Of a stretch of 60,112 nt of DNA, positions 15,399 through 25,874 are shown piece after piece. The position numbers and the translations under genes are program-made. Within the stretch, counting starts at the first letter, position 1, and every line of letters starts with the position of its first letter. The stretch covers positions 1 to 60,112 of the forward strand of contig DWWT01000005.1 of the NCBI GenBank assembly GCA_019119575.1. Reading direction: 5' to 3'. Under the pieces are notes generated by a model. That model was given only the letters and a program-made list of their open reading frames with translations, made no database searches and was not told the origin of the DNA. This DNA comes from Candidatus Enterocloster excrementipullorum. GTDB taxonomy: Bacteria; Bacillota; Clostridia; Lachnospirales; Lachnospiraceae.

Positions 15399-16328
15399 AT
15401 GGAACTGGCACGCATCACGGCGCAGCAAGTGCTGATTTTATTTGTAATGATCCTGACGGGAGCTGTCTGCTTTCGGTCAGGGCTCATAAAGGAGGACGGA
15501 AAGCGGGTGCTCTCCGATATTCTCCTATATTTGATAGCCCCCGCTATGCTCATTGATTCCTATATGGTGGAATTCGATCCGGCTACCTTTCATAATCTAC
15601 TCATGACGTTTGTTCTGAGCGGCGTGCTGCTTCTCCTGGGACTGGCCGTCAGCTTTATCTTTACGTGGAAGCTGAAAAGCCCCAACATCGTCATCCTTCG
15701 CTTTGCCTGCACCTTTTCCAATGCGGGATACATGGGTTTCCCTCTGATTCGAGCACTTTTCGGTGAGGAAGGGATTCTGTATGCCAGCGCCTTTCTCACC
15801 ATGTTTAATCTTCTTTTGTGGACCCAGGGGTATGTAATGACCTCAGGAAAAGCCCGGCCCAGGGAGATCGCTGTGAGCATTGCCTCCTGTCCCAGTATCA
15901 TTGTCGTAGTTTCAGGGCTGCTGATCTATCTCCTGCGGATCCCGGTCTCCGAAATCATCAAAAGTCCAATTTCCATGATCGGGGATATGAATACGCCGGT
16001 CTCCATGATTGTTATTGGGCTGACCATCGCGGGAAGCGATATCCGAAGGCTCTTAAAGAGCCGGGAACTGGGAGTCGTCATTCTCCTGCGCCTGTTCGTC
16101 ACCCCGCTCATCGGCGCTCTTCTCTTCTTCGTGCTGGGCGTCCACGGCATGGTTCCCATGATCGCCCTGATCCTGGAGGCCTGTCCCTGCGCAGCCATAA
16201 CCACCATGTTTGCCATCAAATTCAACCACAGCCAGGATCTCGCTGCGGGATCTGTGGTTATCACAACTTTGCTCAGCATTGTTACGCTGCCGCTTTATTC
16301 GCTGATTTTATCGGCTATGGTGGGATGA
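15399..16328 (+). CDS. AEC-family (auxin efflux carrier type) permease
   Basis: From the ATG at 15399, preceded by ATAGGAGAAC, the product has 310 residues. It has about ten hydrophobic segments in the two-times-five arrangement of the AEC family: an N-terminal half ending near FSNAGYMGFPLIRALFGEEG, the family's hallmark, and a C-terminal half with LEACPCAAITTMFAIKF. Bacterial members move organic acids such as malate or lactate. larA lies 26 nt downstream in the same direction, which points to a 2-hydroxy acid as substrate; this is inference. Confidence 0.88.
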   Translation: MELARITAQQVLILFVMILTGAVCFRSGLIKEDGKRVLSDILLYLIAPAMLIDSYMVEFDPATFHNLLMTFVLSGVLLLLGLAVSFIFTWKLKSPNIVILRFACTFSNAGYMGFPLIRALFGEEGILYASAFLTMFNLLLWTQGYVMTSGKARPREIAVSIASCPSIIVVVSGLLIYLLRIPVSEIIKSPISMIGDMNTPVSMIVIGLTIAGSDIRRLLKSRELGVVILLRLFVTPLIGALLFFVLGVHGMVPMIALILEACPCAAITTMFAIKFNHSQDLAAGSVVITTLLSIVTLPLYSLILSAMVG

Positions 16329-16354
16329 AAAGCTAAGAAAGGAAGAACCCTGAC

Positions 16355-17632
16355 ATGACCACAACCGTATCATTCCCCTACGGAAAAACAGAACGCACCT
16401 GCACCCTTGAGACAAGCGAACTGAAAGCAGTTATCACCGGTAGTCTCAAAGATTATCAGGCCCCGCTTTCACAGGCGGAGCTTGTCTCCCATGCCCTGGC
16501 GAATCCCATCGGCACGCAGCGCCTTTCGGAGATGGCTGTTGGCAAAAAGAATATCACAATCATCACCAGCGATCACACCCGCCCCATGCCCAGCCGCATT
16601 ACAATGCCGCTTCTCCTGTCAGAAATACGGAGGGGAAATCCCGCAGCGGATATATCCATATTGGTTGCCACAGGAACACACCGTGCCGCTTCCAAAGACG
16701 AGCTTCTTGAACGGTTCGGGCAAGAAATTATTTCCCGCGAAAAAATATTCATTCATGGCTGCGATGACCGGGAGTCCATGGCAGAGCTGGGCACCTCTCC
16801 CAGCGGAAATGCCATTGCCATTAACAAACTGGCTTACGAGGCCGATCTGCTGATCGCAGAAGGATTTATCGAACCTCACTTCTTTGCGGGCTTTTCCGGC
16901 GGCCGCAAAAGCATTATGCCGGGAATCGCCTCCCGGGCCAGTATTATGTACAACCACTGTGCTCCCTGGATTGCCGATCCCCATTCCGTTATGGGAACCC
17001 TGGAACATAATCCGATCCATGAAGATATGGTTTATGCCGCCCAGAAATCAGGCCTTGCATGTATTCTCAATGTAGTATTAAACCACAAAAAAGAAATTAT
17101 CAGCGCATACGCAGGGGATATGATTAAAGCACATGCTGCGGGAACGGAGTTTCTTTCCAAATTGTGCTGCTGCCCGGCTGTTCCCGCGGATATTGTCATT
17201 GTTTCCAATGGCGGCGCTCCTCTTGATCAAAATATCTATCAGAGTGTAAAGGGCATGGCCACTGCCTCCCGGACATGCCGCAAAGGAGGCGTGATCATCA
17301 TTGCGTCCCAATGTGCGGATGGACACGGCGGTGAAGGCTTTTACCGCACCTTTGCCTGTGAAAAGGATACGCAGAAGATTATGGACTCCATTATTTCCCG
17401 TTCTCCGGAGGATACGGTTCCTGACCAATGGCAGTCTCAAATATTATGCGGTATTTTATTGGATCATCCTGTGATTTTAGTCAGCGATGCGCCCAAGAAA
17501 ATGGTGGAAGATATGCATTTGATTCCCGCTGATTCCATAGACGAGGCAGTAAGGCTGGCCCGGTCAATCCTCGGGCTTCCTTCCCCGTCCATAACCGCAG
17601 TGACTGACGGACCTTCTGTTATTATAAAATAG
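16355..17632 (+). CDS. larA: LarA-family lactate racemase / 2-hydroxy-acid racemase
   Basis: This 425-residue LarA-family protein interconverts the stereoisomers of lactate or related 2-hydroxy acids using a nickel-pincer nucleotide cofactor. Seen: TSDHTRPMP with the active-site Asp-His pair, GTHRAAS, and HFFAGFSGGRKSIMPGI, which contains the lysine that in characterised LarA is joined to the cofactor. Further motifs are DIVIVSNGGAPLDQNIYQSVKGM and ADGHGGEGFY. Length fits the family. The cofactor-synthesis genes larB, larC and larE are not in the window, so they must be elsewhere. It appears cotranscribed with the AEC permease. Substrate identity (lactate or another acid) is uncertain. Confidence 0.87.
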   Translation: MTTTVSFPYGKTERTCTLETSELKAVITGSLKDYQAPLSQAELVSHALANPIGTQRLSEMAVGKKNITIITSDHTRPMPSRITMPLLLSEIRRGNPAADISILVATGTHRAASKDELLERFGQEIISREKIFIHGCDDRESMAELGTSPSGNAIAINKLAYEADLLIAEGFIEPHFFAGFSGGRKSIMPGIASRASIMYNHCAPWIADPHSVMGTLEHNPIHEDMVYAAQKSGLACILNVVLNHKKEIISAYAGDMIKAHAAGTEFLSKLCCCPAVPADIVIVSNGGAPLDQNIYQSVKGMATASRTCRKGGVIIIASQCADGHGGEGFYRTFACEKDTQKIMDSIISRSPEDTVPDQWQSQILCGILLDHPVILVSDAPKKMVEDMHLIPADSIDEAVRLARSILGLPSPSITAVTDGPSVIIK

Positions 17633-17683
17633 CATTCCACGGGCAGCGGATCAGCGAATATTTGAAGATTCAGGCACATTTTA

Positions 17684-17723
17684 AAAGAGGAGGAACCTCC
17701 CATACAGGAAGTTCCCCCTCTTT
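17684..17723. terminator. Bidirectional terminator between larA and gdhA
   Basis: AAAGAGGAGGAAC (17684-17696) pairs with GTTCCCCCTCTTT (17711-17723) with one mismatch. T-rich tails occur on both strands, so it serves the two convergent genes. Confidence 0.75.
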
Positions 17724-17739
17724 ATGTTCGTTCAGGAAT

Positions 17740-19174
<1,435 letters not shown>

Positions 19175-19258
19175 GAAAGTTCTGATTTTCATTTTCACAA
19201 CCTTTTCACTTCAGCCAATCTTTTCACAGCATCCCTGCGCGGAGGAGGACAAAAATTT

Positions 19259-20635
19259 TTATGCCTCCGGCACCTTCGGAAGTCCCGCAAACCCCTTCTC
19301 CAAATCCGCATCCGTGGGAATGTAGTCCGTCATCTCCCCGTTATTGAACTTCTCATACGCATACATATCAAAATATCCTGTTCCCGTAAGTCCGAAGACA
19401 ATGGTCTTTGCCTCTCCGGTTTCTCTGCACTTGATGGCCTCATCCATAGCTACCTTGATCGCGTGGCTGCTCTCAGGCGCCGGAAGAATACCCTCCACCC
19501 GTGCGAACTGCTCCGCCGCCTCAAAGACAGACGTCTGTTCCACAGATACCGCCTCCATAAGGCCATCATGATAGAGCTGGGAAAGAATCGTACTCATGCC
19601 GTGATACCGAAGCCCTCCCGCATGGTTTGGAGAAGGGATAAATCCGCTTCCCAGGGTATACATCTTTGCCAAGGGGCATACCATGCCGGTGTCGCAGAAA
19701 TCATAAGCAAATCTGCCTCTCGTAAAGCTTGGGCAGGAAGCCGGTTCTACCGCGATAAAGCGGTAATCCCGCTCACCCCGAAGCTTCTCGCCCATAAAGG
19801 GAGAGATCAGACCTCCCAGATTGGAGCCGCCGCCGGCACAGCCGATAATCATATCCGGCACAATCCCGTATTTGTCCAGAGCTGCCTTTGTCTCCAGGCC
19901 GATAACGGTCTGGTGAAGCAGCACCTGGTTTAAAACGCTTCCCAGAACATACCGGTATCCCTCCTGATGGGTCGCGGCCTCCACAGCTTCGGAAATCGCA
20001 CATCCCAAACTTCCGCTGGTTCCCGGATGCTCCGCCAGAATCTTTCTTCCCACCTCAGTTGTCTCTGACGGAGAGGGAGTTACCTTCGCCCCATAGGTGC
20101 GCATCACCTCCCGGCGGAAGGGCTTTTGCTCATAGGAACACTTTACCATGTAAACCTGGCAGTCCAGCTCCAGATAGGCGCAGGCCATGGATAGGGCCGT
20201 GCCCCACTGCCCGGCACCCGTCTCCGTGGTCACGCCCTTCAGCCCCTGTTTCTTGGCATAATAGGCCTGGGCAATTGCGGAGTTGAGCTTATGGCTTCCG
20301 CTTGTATTGTTGCCCTCAAACTTATAATAAATCTTGGCCGGCGTATCCAGCTTTTTCTCCAGGCAGTAAGCCCGCACCAGAGGCGAGGGCCGATACATCT
20401 TATAGAAATCCAGAATTTCCTGGGGAATATCAATATAGGGGGTGGTTTCGTCCAGCTCCTGCTTAATCAGTTCATCGCAAAACACAGGCCGCAGATCCTC
20501 ATAGCCCATAGGCTTTAAGGTGGCCGGATTTAAGAGAGGGGCAGGTTTATTTTTCATATCGGCCCGGACATTGTACCACTGCTTCGGCATCTCGCTCTCT
20601 TCCAGATAAATTTTGTAGGGGATTTCTCTGCTCAT
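19259..20635 (-). CDS. trpB: TrpB-like pyridoxal-phosphate enzyme (tryptophan synthase beta, TrpB2 type)
   Basis: The protein has 458 residues from the ATG at 20635 (GAAAGGAGAAAC upstream). It shows the TrpB2 layout: long N-terminal extension (PYKIYLEESEMPKQWYNVRAD), the PLP-lysine motif EGNNTSGSHKLNSA, ETGAGQWGTALS with the catalytic Glu, phosphate-binding GCAGGGSNLGG, and a late GLTGTGYFDM. TrpB2 enzymes join indole and serine without a strict need for TrpA; no trpA or other trp gene is adjacent. The leader contains a T-box with a UGG specifier, so expression should rise when tRNA-Trp is uncharged, which supports a role in tryptophan supply. Confidence 0.93.
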   Translation of the reverse strand: MSREIPYKIYLEESEMPKQWYNVRADMKNKPAPLLNPATLKPMGYEDLRPVFCDELIKQELDETTPYIDIPQEILDFYKMYRPSPLVRAYCLEKKLDTPAKIYYKFEGNNTSGSHKLNSAIAQAYYAKKQGLKGVTTETGAGQWGTALSMACAYLELDCQVYMVKCSYEQKPFRREVMRTYGAKVTPSPSETTEVGRKILAEHPGTSGSLGCAISEAVEAATHQEGYRYVLGSVLNQVLLHQTVIGLETKAALDKYGIVPDMIIGCAGGGSNLGGLISPFMGEKLRGERDYRFIAVEPASCPSFTRGRFAYDFCDTGMVCPLAKMYTLGSGFIPSPNHAGGLRYHGMSTILSQLYHDGLMEAVSVEQTSVFEAAEQFARVEGILPAPESSHAIKVAMDEAIKCRETGEAKTIVFGLTGTGYFDMYAYEKFNNGEMTDYIPTDADLEKGFAGLPKVPEA

Positions 20636-20731
20636 ATTTGTTTCTCCTTTCCATTTTGTCCGCCGCCTCCCATTGGAAAGTGCGGCACGCCTTCCGTCCT
20701 GTATAAGACGGATCTTTCCGGGGAAAAGGAT

Positions 20732-21078
20732 AAAAAAAATACCCTCGTCCCCACAACAATTCTTACAGGGACAAGAGCAATCACTCCTGCGGTGCCACCC
20801 TAATTGGCAGATCATCTGCCCTCTCTGCGCATACAATCATATGCTGAACCTTGGTAACGGAGCTTCTCCCTCCGTCTCGCCTACTTGCTGCGTCCTGCCG
20901 GGACAAATCTGCCCCTTGGGGATATCTCTGCCTCTGCAGCAGCTCTCCCGCATAACGCTGTGTTCCGCTCGCCCTCCGAAGTCCATTCAGCCAGACCGTC
21001 CGCACTGCGCTTCCACCGCCCGCAGCTCTCTGTGCCGTCCGCAATCTGTCTTACTTACCCTTCTTCAACGGTTTGTTG
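20732..21078 (-). promoter_or_regulatory. T-box riboswitch, tRNA-Trp (UGG specifier), upstream of trpB-like gene
   Basis: Reading leftward, the leader contains AGAGAGCTG with the paired GGTGGAAGC segment of stem I, a specifier-loop sequence CTGAA-TGG-AC with the codon TGG at 20985-20983, and the T-box core AGGGTGGCACCGC at 20801-20789. A terminator helix CTTGTCCC...GGGGACGAGGG (20775-20742) ends in eight T residues (20739-20732). Uncharged tRNA-Trp should stabilise the antiterminator and allow transcription of the trpB-like gene. Confidence 0.9.
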
Positions 21079-21084
21079 TATCAT

Positions 21085-21113
21085 TTATAACACATATATG
21101 CCGATATTGTCAA
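21085..21113 (-). promoter_or_regulatory. Sigma-A promoter of the T-box/trpB transcript
   Basis: Reading leftward, TTGACA (21108-21113) and TTATAA (21085-21090) are separated by 17 nt, directly before the T-box leader. Confidence 0.7.
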
Positions 21114-21140
21114 TCAATTTTTCCGCTTTGTCTGAAATGT

Positions 21141-21182
21141 AAAAAAGGGCAGACCGCCTGCCAGAATTGACAGGCGGCCTGC
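21141..21182 (-). terminator. Rho-independent terminator of adhE
   Basis: Reading leftward, GCAGGCCGCCTG pairs with CAGGCGGTCTGC (one G-U pair), followed by CCTTTTTT. Confidence 0.85.
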
Positions 21183-21232
21183 GCCAAACACAAAGGATAA
21201 AGGTATATACCCCAATGGGGTCCAAATAGTGA

Positions 21233-23845
21233 TTATTTGCCGTAATAAGCTCTTAAATACATTTCTTTGATCTCGCTCATAAGAGGATATCTGGGGTTCG
21301 CGCCCGTGCACTGATCATCAAAGGCGTTCTCAACCATCTCATCCAGGGTATCCAGGAAATACTGCTCATCCACGCCGTAGTCCCGGATGGTGGGCTTCAC
21401 GCCAACCGCCTTCTTCAGATCCTCAATCTTCTCAATAAGTTTCTTCACTGCCTCCGCGTCATCTGAAGCCTGAATTCCTACAAACCTAGCGCACTCCGCA
21501 TAGCGGGCCTGGGTATGAGGATACTGATACTGGGAGAATGTTCCCATTTTTCTCGGGCACTCAGCCGCATTGTACTCTACCACCATGGAAATCAGCAGGG
21601 CATTTGCAATGCCGTGAGGAATGTGATGGTAAGCGCCCAGCTTGTGCGCCATGGAGTGGCACACGCCCAGGAAGGCATTTGCAAAGGCCATACCAGCCAT
21701 GCAGGAAGCATCGGCCATCTTCTGGCGGGCCTCCACATTTCCAGGCTCATTGTAAGCCGTGGGCAGATAGTCAAATACATTTTTCATCGCCTTTAAGGCC
21801 AGGCCGTCGGTGTAGTCCGTAGCCATAACGGAAGCGTACGCCTCAAGCGCATGGGTCAGAACATCCACGCCGGATGCGCTGGTCAGACCCTTGGGCTGGC
21901 TCATCATGTTGTCCGTATCCACAATTGCCATGTTGGGCAGGAGTTCATAATCAGCCAGAGGATACTTGATGCCGCTCTCCTGATCTGTGATAACCGCGAA
22001 AGGCGTTACCTCGGAGCCCGTTCCGGAGGATGTGGGCACAGCCACAAAGTATGCCTTTTCACCCATCTTGGGGAAGGTATAGACACGCTTGCGGATGTCG
22101 ATGAACCGCATGGCCATATCCATGAAATCTGCTTCCGGATGCTCGTAGAGCACCCACATAATCTTGCCCGCGTCCATAGCGGAGCCGCCGCCCATAGCGA
22201 TGATCACATCCGGCTCAAACTCCCGCATGAGCTTAGCGCCTGCCTGGGCATTTGCCAGGGTGGGATCCGGCTGTACATCGGAGAATACGGTGTAGGTGAT
22301 TCCCATCTCATTTAAGCGATCCGTAATCACATGGGTATATCCATTCTTATACAGGAAGGTGTCGGTCACAATGAAGGCTCTCTTCTTGCCCATCACATCT
22401 TTCAGCTCTTTCAAAGCTACAGGCAGGCATCCCTTCTTGAAGTATACTTTTTCAGGCGCGCGGAACCACAGCATGTTCTCTCTCCTCTCAGCAACGGTCT
22501 TAATGTTCAGCAGATGCTTTACTCCCACGTTCTCGGAAACCGAATTGCCTCCCCAGGAACCGCAGCCCAGTGTCAGAGAGGGAGTCAGCTTGAAGTTGTA
22601 GAGGTCGCCGATACCACCGTGAGAAGAGGGCGTATTGATGAGAATACGGCAGGTCTTCATCCGCTCCGCATGCTCCATCATTTTCTCAGTCTCATTTACA
22701 TTGATATACAGTGAAGATGTGTGGCCGTAGCCGCCATCCGCCACCAGACGCTCTGCCTTTGCGAGAGCCTCCTCAAAGGTCTCTGCCTTGTACATGGCAA
22801 GAACGGGGGACAGCTTCTCATGGGCAAACTCCTCGCTGATGTCCACAGACTCCACCTCTCCAATCAGGATCTTTGTATCCTCCGGGACATCCACGCCTGC
22901 CAGCTTAGCGATCGTATAAGCGCTCTGACCAACAATCTTTGCGTTCAGAGAACCATTGATCAGGATGGTCTTGCGAACCTTATCGATCTCGCCCTGCTTC
23001 AGGAAATAGCAGCCTCTATAAATAAATTCTTTCTTTACATCCTCATAAATGGAAGCCAGAACCGTCACGGACTGCTCGGAGGCACAGATCATACCATTAT
23101 CAAAGGTCTTGGAATGGATGATGGAATTTACCGCCAGCTTAATGTCCGCAGTCTCATCAATGATAACCGGCGTATTTCCCGCGCCAACGCCTACCGCCGG
23201 CTTTCCGGAAGAGTATGCGGCTTTCACCATGCCCGGACCGCCGGTAGCCAGGATCAGATCTGCGTCGCGCATTACTTCGTTGGTAAGCTCCAGAGAAGGC
23301 ACGTCAATCCACCCGATGATTCCCTCCGGCGCTCCCGCTTTCACCGCCGCGTCCAGAACCACCTTGGCCGCCGCGATGGTACACTTCTTTGCCCTGGGGT
23401 GCGGGGAAATAATGATTGCGTTCCTGGTCTTTAAAGAGATCAGAGCCTTAAAAATAGCGGTTGATGTAGGGTTGGTTGTGGGGATTACCGCCGCGATCAG
23501 TCCAATGGGCTCCGCAATCTTCTTGATTCCGTATTCCTTATCCTCCTCAATCACGCCTACCGTCTTTGTATTCTTATATGCATTGTAAATATACTCAGCC
23601 GCGTAGTTATTCTTAATTACCTTGTCTTCCACAACGCCCATACCGGTCTCTTCCACAGCCATCTTTGCCAAAGGAAGCCGCATCTTGTTGGCCGCGCTGG
23701 CCGCCGCGAAGAAAATTTTGTCTACCTGCTCCTGCGTATATGTGGCAAAGATTTTCTGCGCTTCGCGCATCGCAGCCATCTTTGCGTTCAGTCCTTCTAC
23801 GCTGTCGATGATCTCCGGAACAACCTGCTGGTTCTTCTTAGCCAT
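21233..23845 (-). CDS. adhE: Bifunctional acetaldehyde-CoA / alcohol dehydrogenase
   Basis: This 870-residue AdhE reduces acetyl-CoA to acetaldehyde and then to ethanol, reoxidising two NADH during fermentation. The N-terminal aldehyde dehydrogenase half (about 1-450) has GAGNTPVIIDE and the catalytic Cys in GMICASEQSV. The C-terminal iron-dependent alcohol dehydrogenase half (about 460-870) has AMGGGSAMDAGK for NAD binding and the iron-ligand His cluster in GVCHSMAHKLGAYHHIPHG. Full length for the family, which forms spirosome filaments. The promoter carries a Rex-like operator, so the gene is probably controlled by NADH/NAD ratio. It is monocistronic. Confidence 0.97.
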   Translation of the reverse strand: MAKKNQQVVPEIIDSVEGLNAKMAAMREAQKIFATYTQEQVDKIFFAAASAANKMRLPLAKMAVEETGMGVVEDKVIKNNYAAEYIYNAYKNTKTVGVIEEDKEYGIKKIAEPIGLIAAVIPTTNPTSTAIFKALISLKTRNAIIISPHPRAKKCTIAAAKVVLDAAVKAGAPEGIIGWIDVPSLELTNEVMRDADLILATGGPGMVKAAYSSGKPAVGVGAGNTPVIIDETADIKLAVNSIIHSKTFDNGMICASEQSVTVLASIYEDVKKEFIYRGCYFLKQGEIDKVRKTILINGSLNAKIVGQSAYTIAKLAGVDVPEDTKILIGEVESVDISEEFAHEKLSPVLAMYKAETFEEALAKAERLVADGGYGHTSSLYINVNETEKMMEHAERMKTCRILINTPSSHGGIGDLYNFKLTPSLTLGCGSWGGNSVSENVGVKHLLNIKTVAERRENMLWFRAPEKVYFKKGCLPVALKELKDVMGKKRAFIVTDTFLYKNGYTHVITDRLNEMGITYTVFSDVQPDPTLANAQAGAKLMREFEPDVIIAMGGGSAMDAGKIMWVLYEHPEADFMDMAMRFIDIRKRVYTFPKMGEKAYFVAVPTSSGTGSEVTPFAVITDQESGIKYPLADYELLPNMAIVDTDNMMSQPKGLTSASGVDVLTHALEAYASVMATDYTDGLALKAMKNVFDYLPTAYNEPGNVEARQKMADASCMAGMAFANAFLGVCHSMAHKLGAYHHIPHGIANALLISMVVEYNAAECPRKMGTFSQYQYPHTQARYAECARFVGIQASDDAEAVKKLIEKIEDLKKAVGVKPTIRDYGVDEQYFLDTLDEMVENAFDDQCTGANPRYPLMSEIKEMYLRAYYGK

Positions 23846-23891
23846 TTCCTGATTCCTCCATTTTCCTTGTGTTTGGTGTTTGGGTTTTTGT

Positions 23892-23909
23892 TTGATAATT
23901 AATTAACAA
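23892..23909. promoter_or_regulatory. Rex-type redox operator of adhE
   Basis: TTGATAATTAATTAACAA matches the Rex consensus TTGTTAA-N4-TTAACAA at all but one position. It sits directly downstream of the adhE -10 box, from about +7 to +24, where bound repressor would block transcription. Rex releases DNA when NADH is high. Confidence 0.7.
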
Positions 23910-23922
23910 TCTTACTATCTGC

Positions 23923-23951
23923 ATTATATAACCTTGTTAAAAAAATGTCAA
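23923..23951 (-). promoter_or_regulatory. Consensus sigma-A promoter of adhE
   Basis: Reading leftward, TTGACA (23946-23951) and TATAAT (23923-23928) are both perfect hexamers with 17-nt spacing. Confidence 0.88.
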
Positions 23952-24070
23952 TATGTTTTTTTAATTTTTACGCCGTGCACATATCCCAACTGTTTTTTGT
24001 CTTCTATTCCGGCAATTCCATTAAAAAACAAAATATACTTAATGATTTAAAGCTGCCTGCTGATAAAATA

Positions 24071-24119
24071 GAAAAAGAGCTGGAATAGCCGCTTTAATGC
24101 GGATTTCCAACTCTTTTTC
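24071..24119 (-). terminator. Terminator of metK
   Basis: GAAAAAGAGCTGGAA (24071-24085) pairs with TTCCAACTCTTTTTC (24105-24119) with one mismatch, and an inner CCGC/GCGG helix. It separates metK from the adhE promoter. Confidence 0.75.
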
Positions 24120-24166
24120 TATCTTTCTATATTTACCCTTAGTGTACAAAGGATATACCTTGTATA

Positions 24167-25363
24167 TTATAAATATTTCTTCAGCATTTCCGCCTTATCC
24201 AGCCGCTCCCAGGGCAGATCCAGGTCGTTGCGGCCAAAATGGCCGTAAGCAGCCGTCTGCTTGTAGATAGGCCTGCGGAGATCCAGCATCTTGATGATCC
24301 CTGCGGGACGCAGGTCAAAATTCTCGCGGATAATCTCTACGATACGCTCATTCGTCAGCTTTCCTGTACCGAACGTATCCGCCATAATAGACGTGGGATG
24401 AGCCACGCCGATGGCATAGGACAGCTGGATCTCGCACTTGTCAGCCAGACCTGCAGCCACTATATTTTTCGCCACATACCGGGCCGCATAGGCCGCGGAG
24501 CGGTCCACCTTGGTGCAGTCCTTTCCGGAGAAAGCGCCGCCGCCGTGGCGGGCATATCCGCCGTAGCTGTCAACGATAATCTTCCGCCCTGTAAGTCCGC
24601 TGTCTCCGTGGGGCCCGCCGATCACAAAACGGCCGGTGGGGTTGATAAAGAACTTGGTATCCCCGTCCACCATATCCGCAGGCAGGATCTCATCAAAAAC
24701 ATATTTCTTGATATCCTTGTGAATCTGCTCCTGGGTTACATTCTCATCATGCTGGGTGGACAGAACCACTGCATCCAGGCGCACCGGCTTATCATTCTCA
24801 TCATACTCCACTGTAACCTGGGTCTTTCCGTCGGGACGCAGGTAAGGCAGGGTTCCGTCCTTTCTCACCTGGGTAAGGCGTCTCGCCAGCTTGTGGGCCA
24901 GGGAGATCGCGTAGGGCATATACTCCTCGGTCTCATTGGTGGCATAGCCGAACATCATTCCCTGATCGCCGGCTCCAATGGCATCCAGTTCTTCCTCGGA
25001 CATATTCTTTTCCCCGGCCTCTTTAGCCTCCAGAGCCTTGTCAACGCCCAGGGCAATGTCCTTGGACTGCTCATCTATGGCTGTGATTACTCCGCAGGTA
25101 TCACAGTCAAATCCGTATTTCGCCCGGTCATATCCGATTTCCCGGACAGTCTCCCGCACGATCTTCTGAATATCCACATAGGCGTTGGTTGTGATCTCTC
25201 CCATAACCAGTACAAGGCCGGTGGTAATGGCTGTCTCACACGCCACGCGGCTCATGGGATCCTTCTCCATCAGCGCGTCAAGAACTGCATCAGAAATGGC
25301 ATCGCAGATCTTATCCGGATGTCCCTCGGTTACGGACTCAGAGGTAAATAATCTCTTCTCCAT
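24167..25363 (-). CDS. metK: S-adenosylmethionine synthetase
   Basis: This 398-residue MetK makes S-adenosylmethionine from methionine and ATP. Seen: [12 protein letters not shown] near the N-terminus, [12 protein letters not shown], the ATP-binding [16 protein letters not shown], and [16 protein letters not shown]. Length and motifs are canonical. It is preceded by a SAM-I riboswitch with an intrinsic terminator, giving feedback repression by its own product. Monocistronic. Confidence 0.97.
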   Translation of the reverse strand: MEKRLFTSESVTEGHPDKICDAISDAVLDALMEKDPMSRVACETAITTGLVLVMGEITTNAYVDIQKIVRETVREIGYDRAKYGFDCDTCGVITAIDEQSKDIALGVDKALEAKEAGEKNMSEEELDAIGAGDQGMMFGYATNETEEYMPYAISLAHKLARRLTQVRKDGTLPYLRPDGKTQVTVEYDENDKPVRLDAVVLSTQHDENVTQEQIHKDIKKYVFDEILPADMVDGDTKFFINPTGRFVIGGPHGDSGLTGRKIIVDSYGGYARHGGGAFSGKDCTKVDRSAAYAARYVAKNIVAAGLADKCEIQLSYAIGVAHPTSIMADTFGTGKLTNERIVEIIRENFDLRPAGIIKMLDLRRPIYKQTAAYGHFGRNDLDLPWERLDKAEMLKKYL

Positions 25364-25495
25364 AAATATCTCAAGTCTCCTTTCATAAATGTAACTGTTG
25401 ACAGATTTGTCAGCGGATATCCTTCCTTTCCCGCTCTGAGGAAAAGGATTCTAAGCGCCTTTCGGAGGGCATTTGTAATTTCAAACGCTCTCTGA

Positions 25496-25720
25496 AGCAA
25501 AAGAAAAGTCCGCAGCTTCTGCGGACTTGAAAAAGGCTTTCTCTTCAAATCCTCTTATTGCTCGATACAGCGCGGCTGCGTCCTGCGGGACTTTGCTGCC
25601 GTACTCCTCGCTCAGGCTGGCACCTTCCGGCCCTTTCGCATGTTCCTTCATGCTCAACCGGGGTTGCCGTGACTTCACAGGTCCTTTGTACCTCCATCAC
25701 TCTGAATAAGGGATATCTAC
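25496..25720 (-). promoter_or_regulatory. SAM-I (S-box) riboswitch upstream of metK
   Basis: Reading leftward from 25710, the P1 strand CTTATTCAGAG leads into GATGGAGG and then GACCTGTGAAGTCACGGCAACC, the conserved S-box core. P1 closes with AATAAG (rc of 25554-25559). The expression platform is a perfect 10-bp hairpin, AAGTCCGCAG/CTGCGGACTT (25506-25528), followed by TTTTCTTTT. SAM binding should favour termination. Confidence 0.92.
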
Positions 25721-25781
25721 CAACTATTCACTTTTGGTAACCGCTCAAAACAGTTACCTGTTTTATATGTGTTACGCACCT

Positions 25782-25810
25782 ATACTAATGCATTTCTCTT
25801 TCAATGTCAA
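25782..25810 (-). promoter_or_regulatory. Promoter of the SAM-I/metK transcript
   Basis: Reading leftward, TTGACA (25805-25810) and TAGTAT (25782-25787) have 17-nt spacing. Confidence 0.7.
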
Positions 25811-25874
25811 TATCTATTTTTTTCAATAGAAAGAATCCAAAGAGCGCACCGCAGCATTTCAAGCGGCGGTCATT

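Noticed and set aside
24239..25351. 370-codon plus-strand frame opposite metK
   Set aside because: An antisense shadow of a canonical metK; no ribosome binding site or recognisable domain.
25380..25400. Possible fourth dispersed-repeat arm (GTAACTGTTGACAG)
   Set aside because: The match stops after about nine bases and lacks the CAGGACGGC core.
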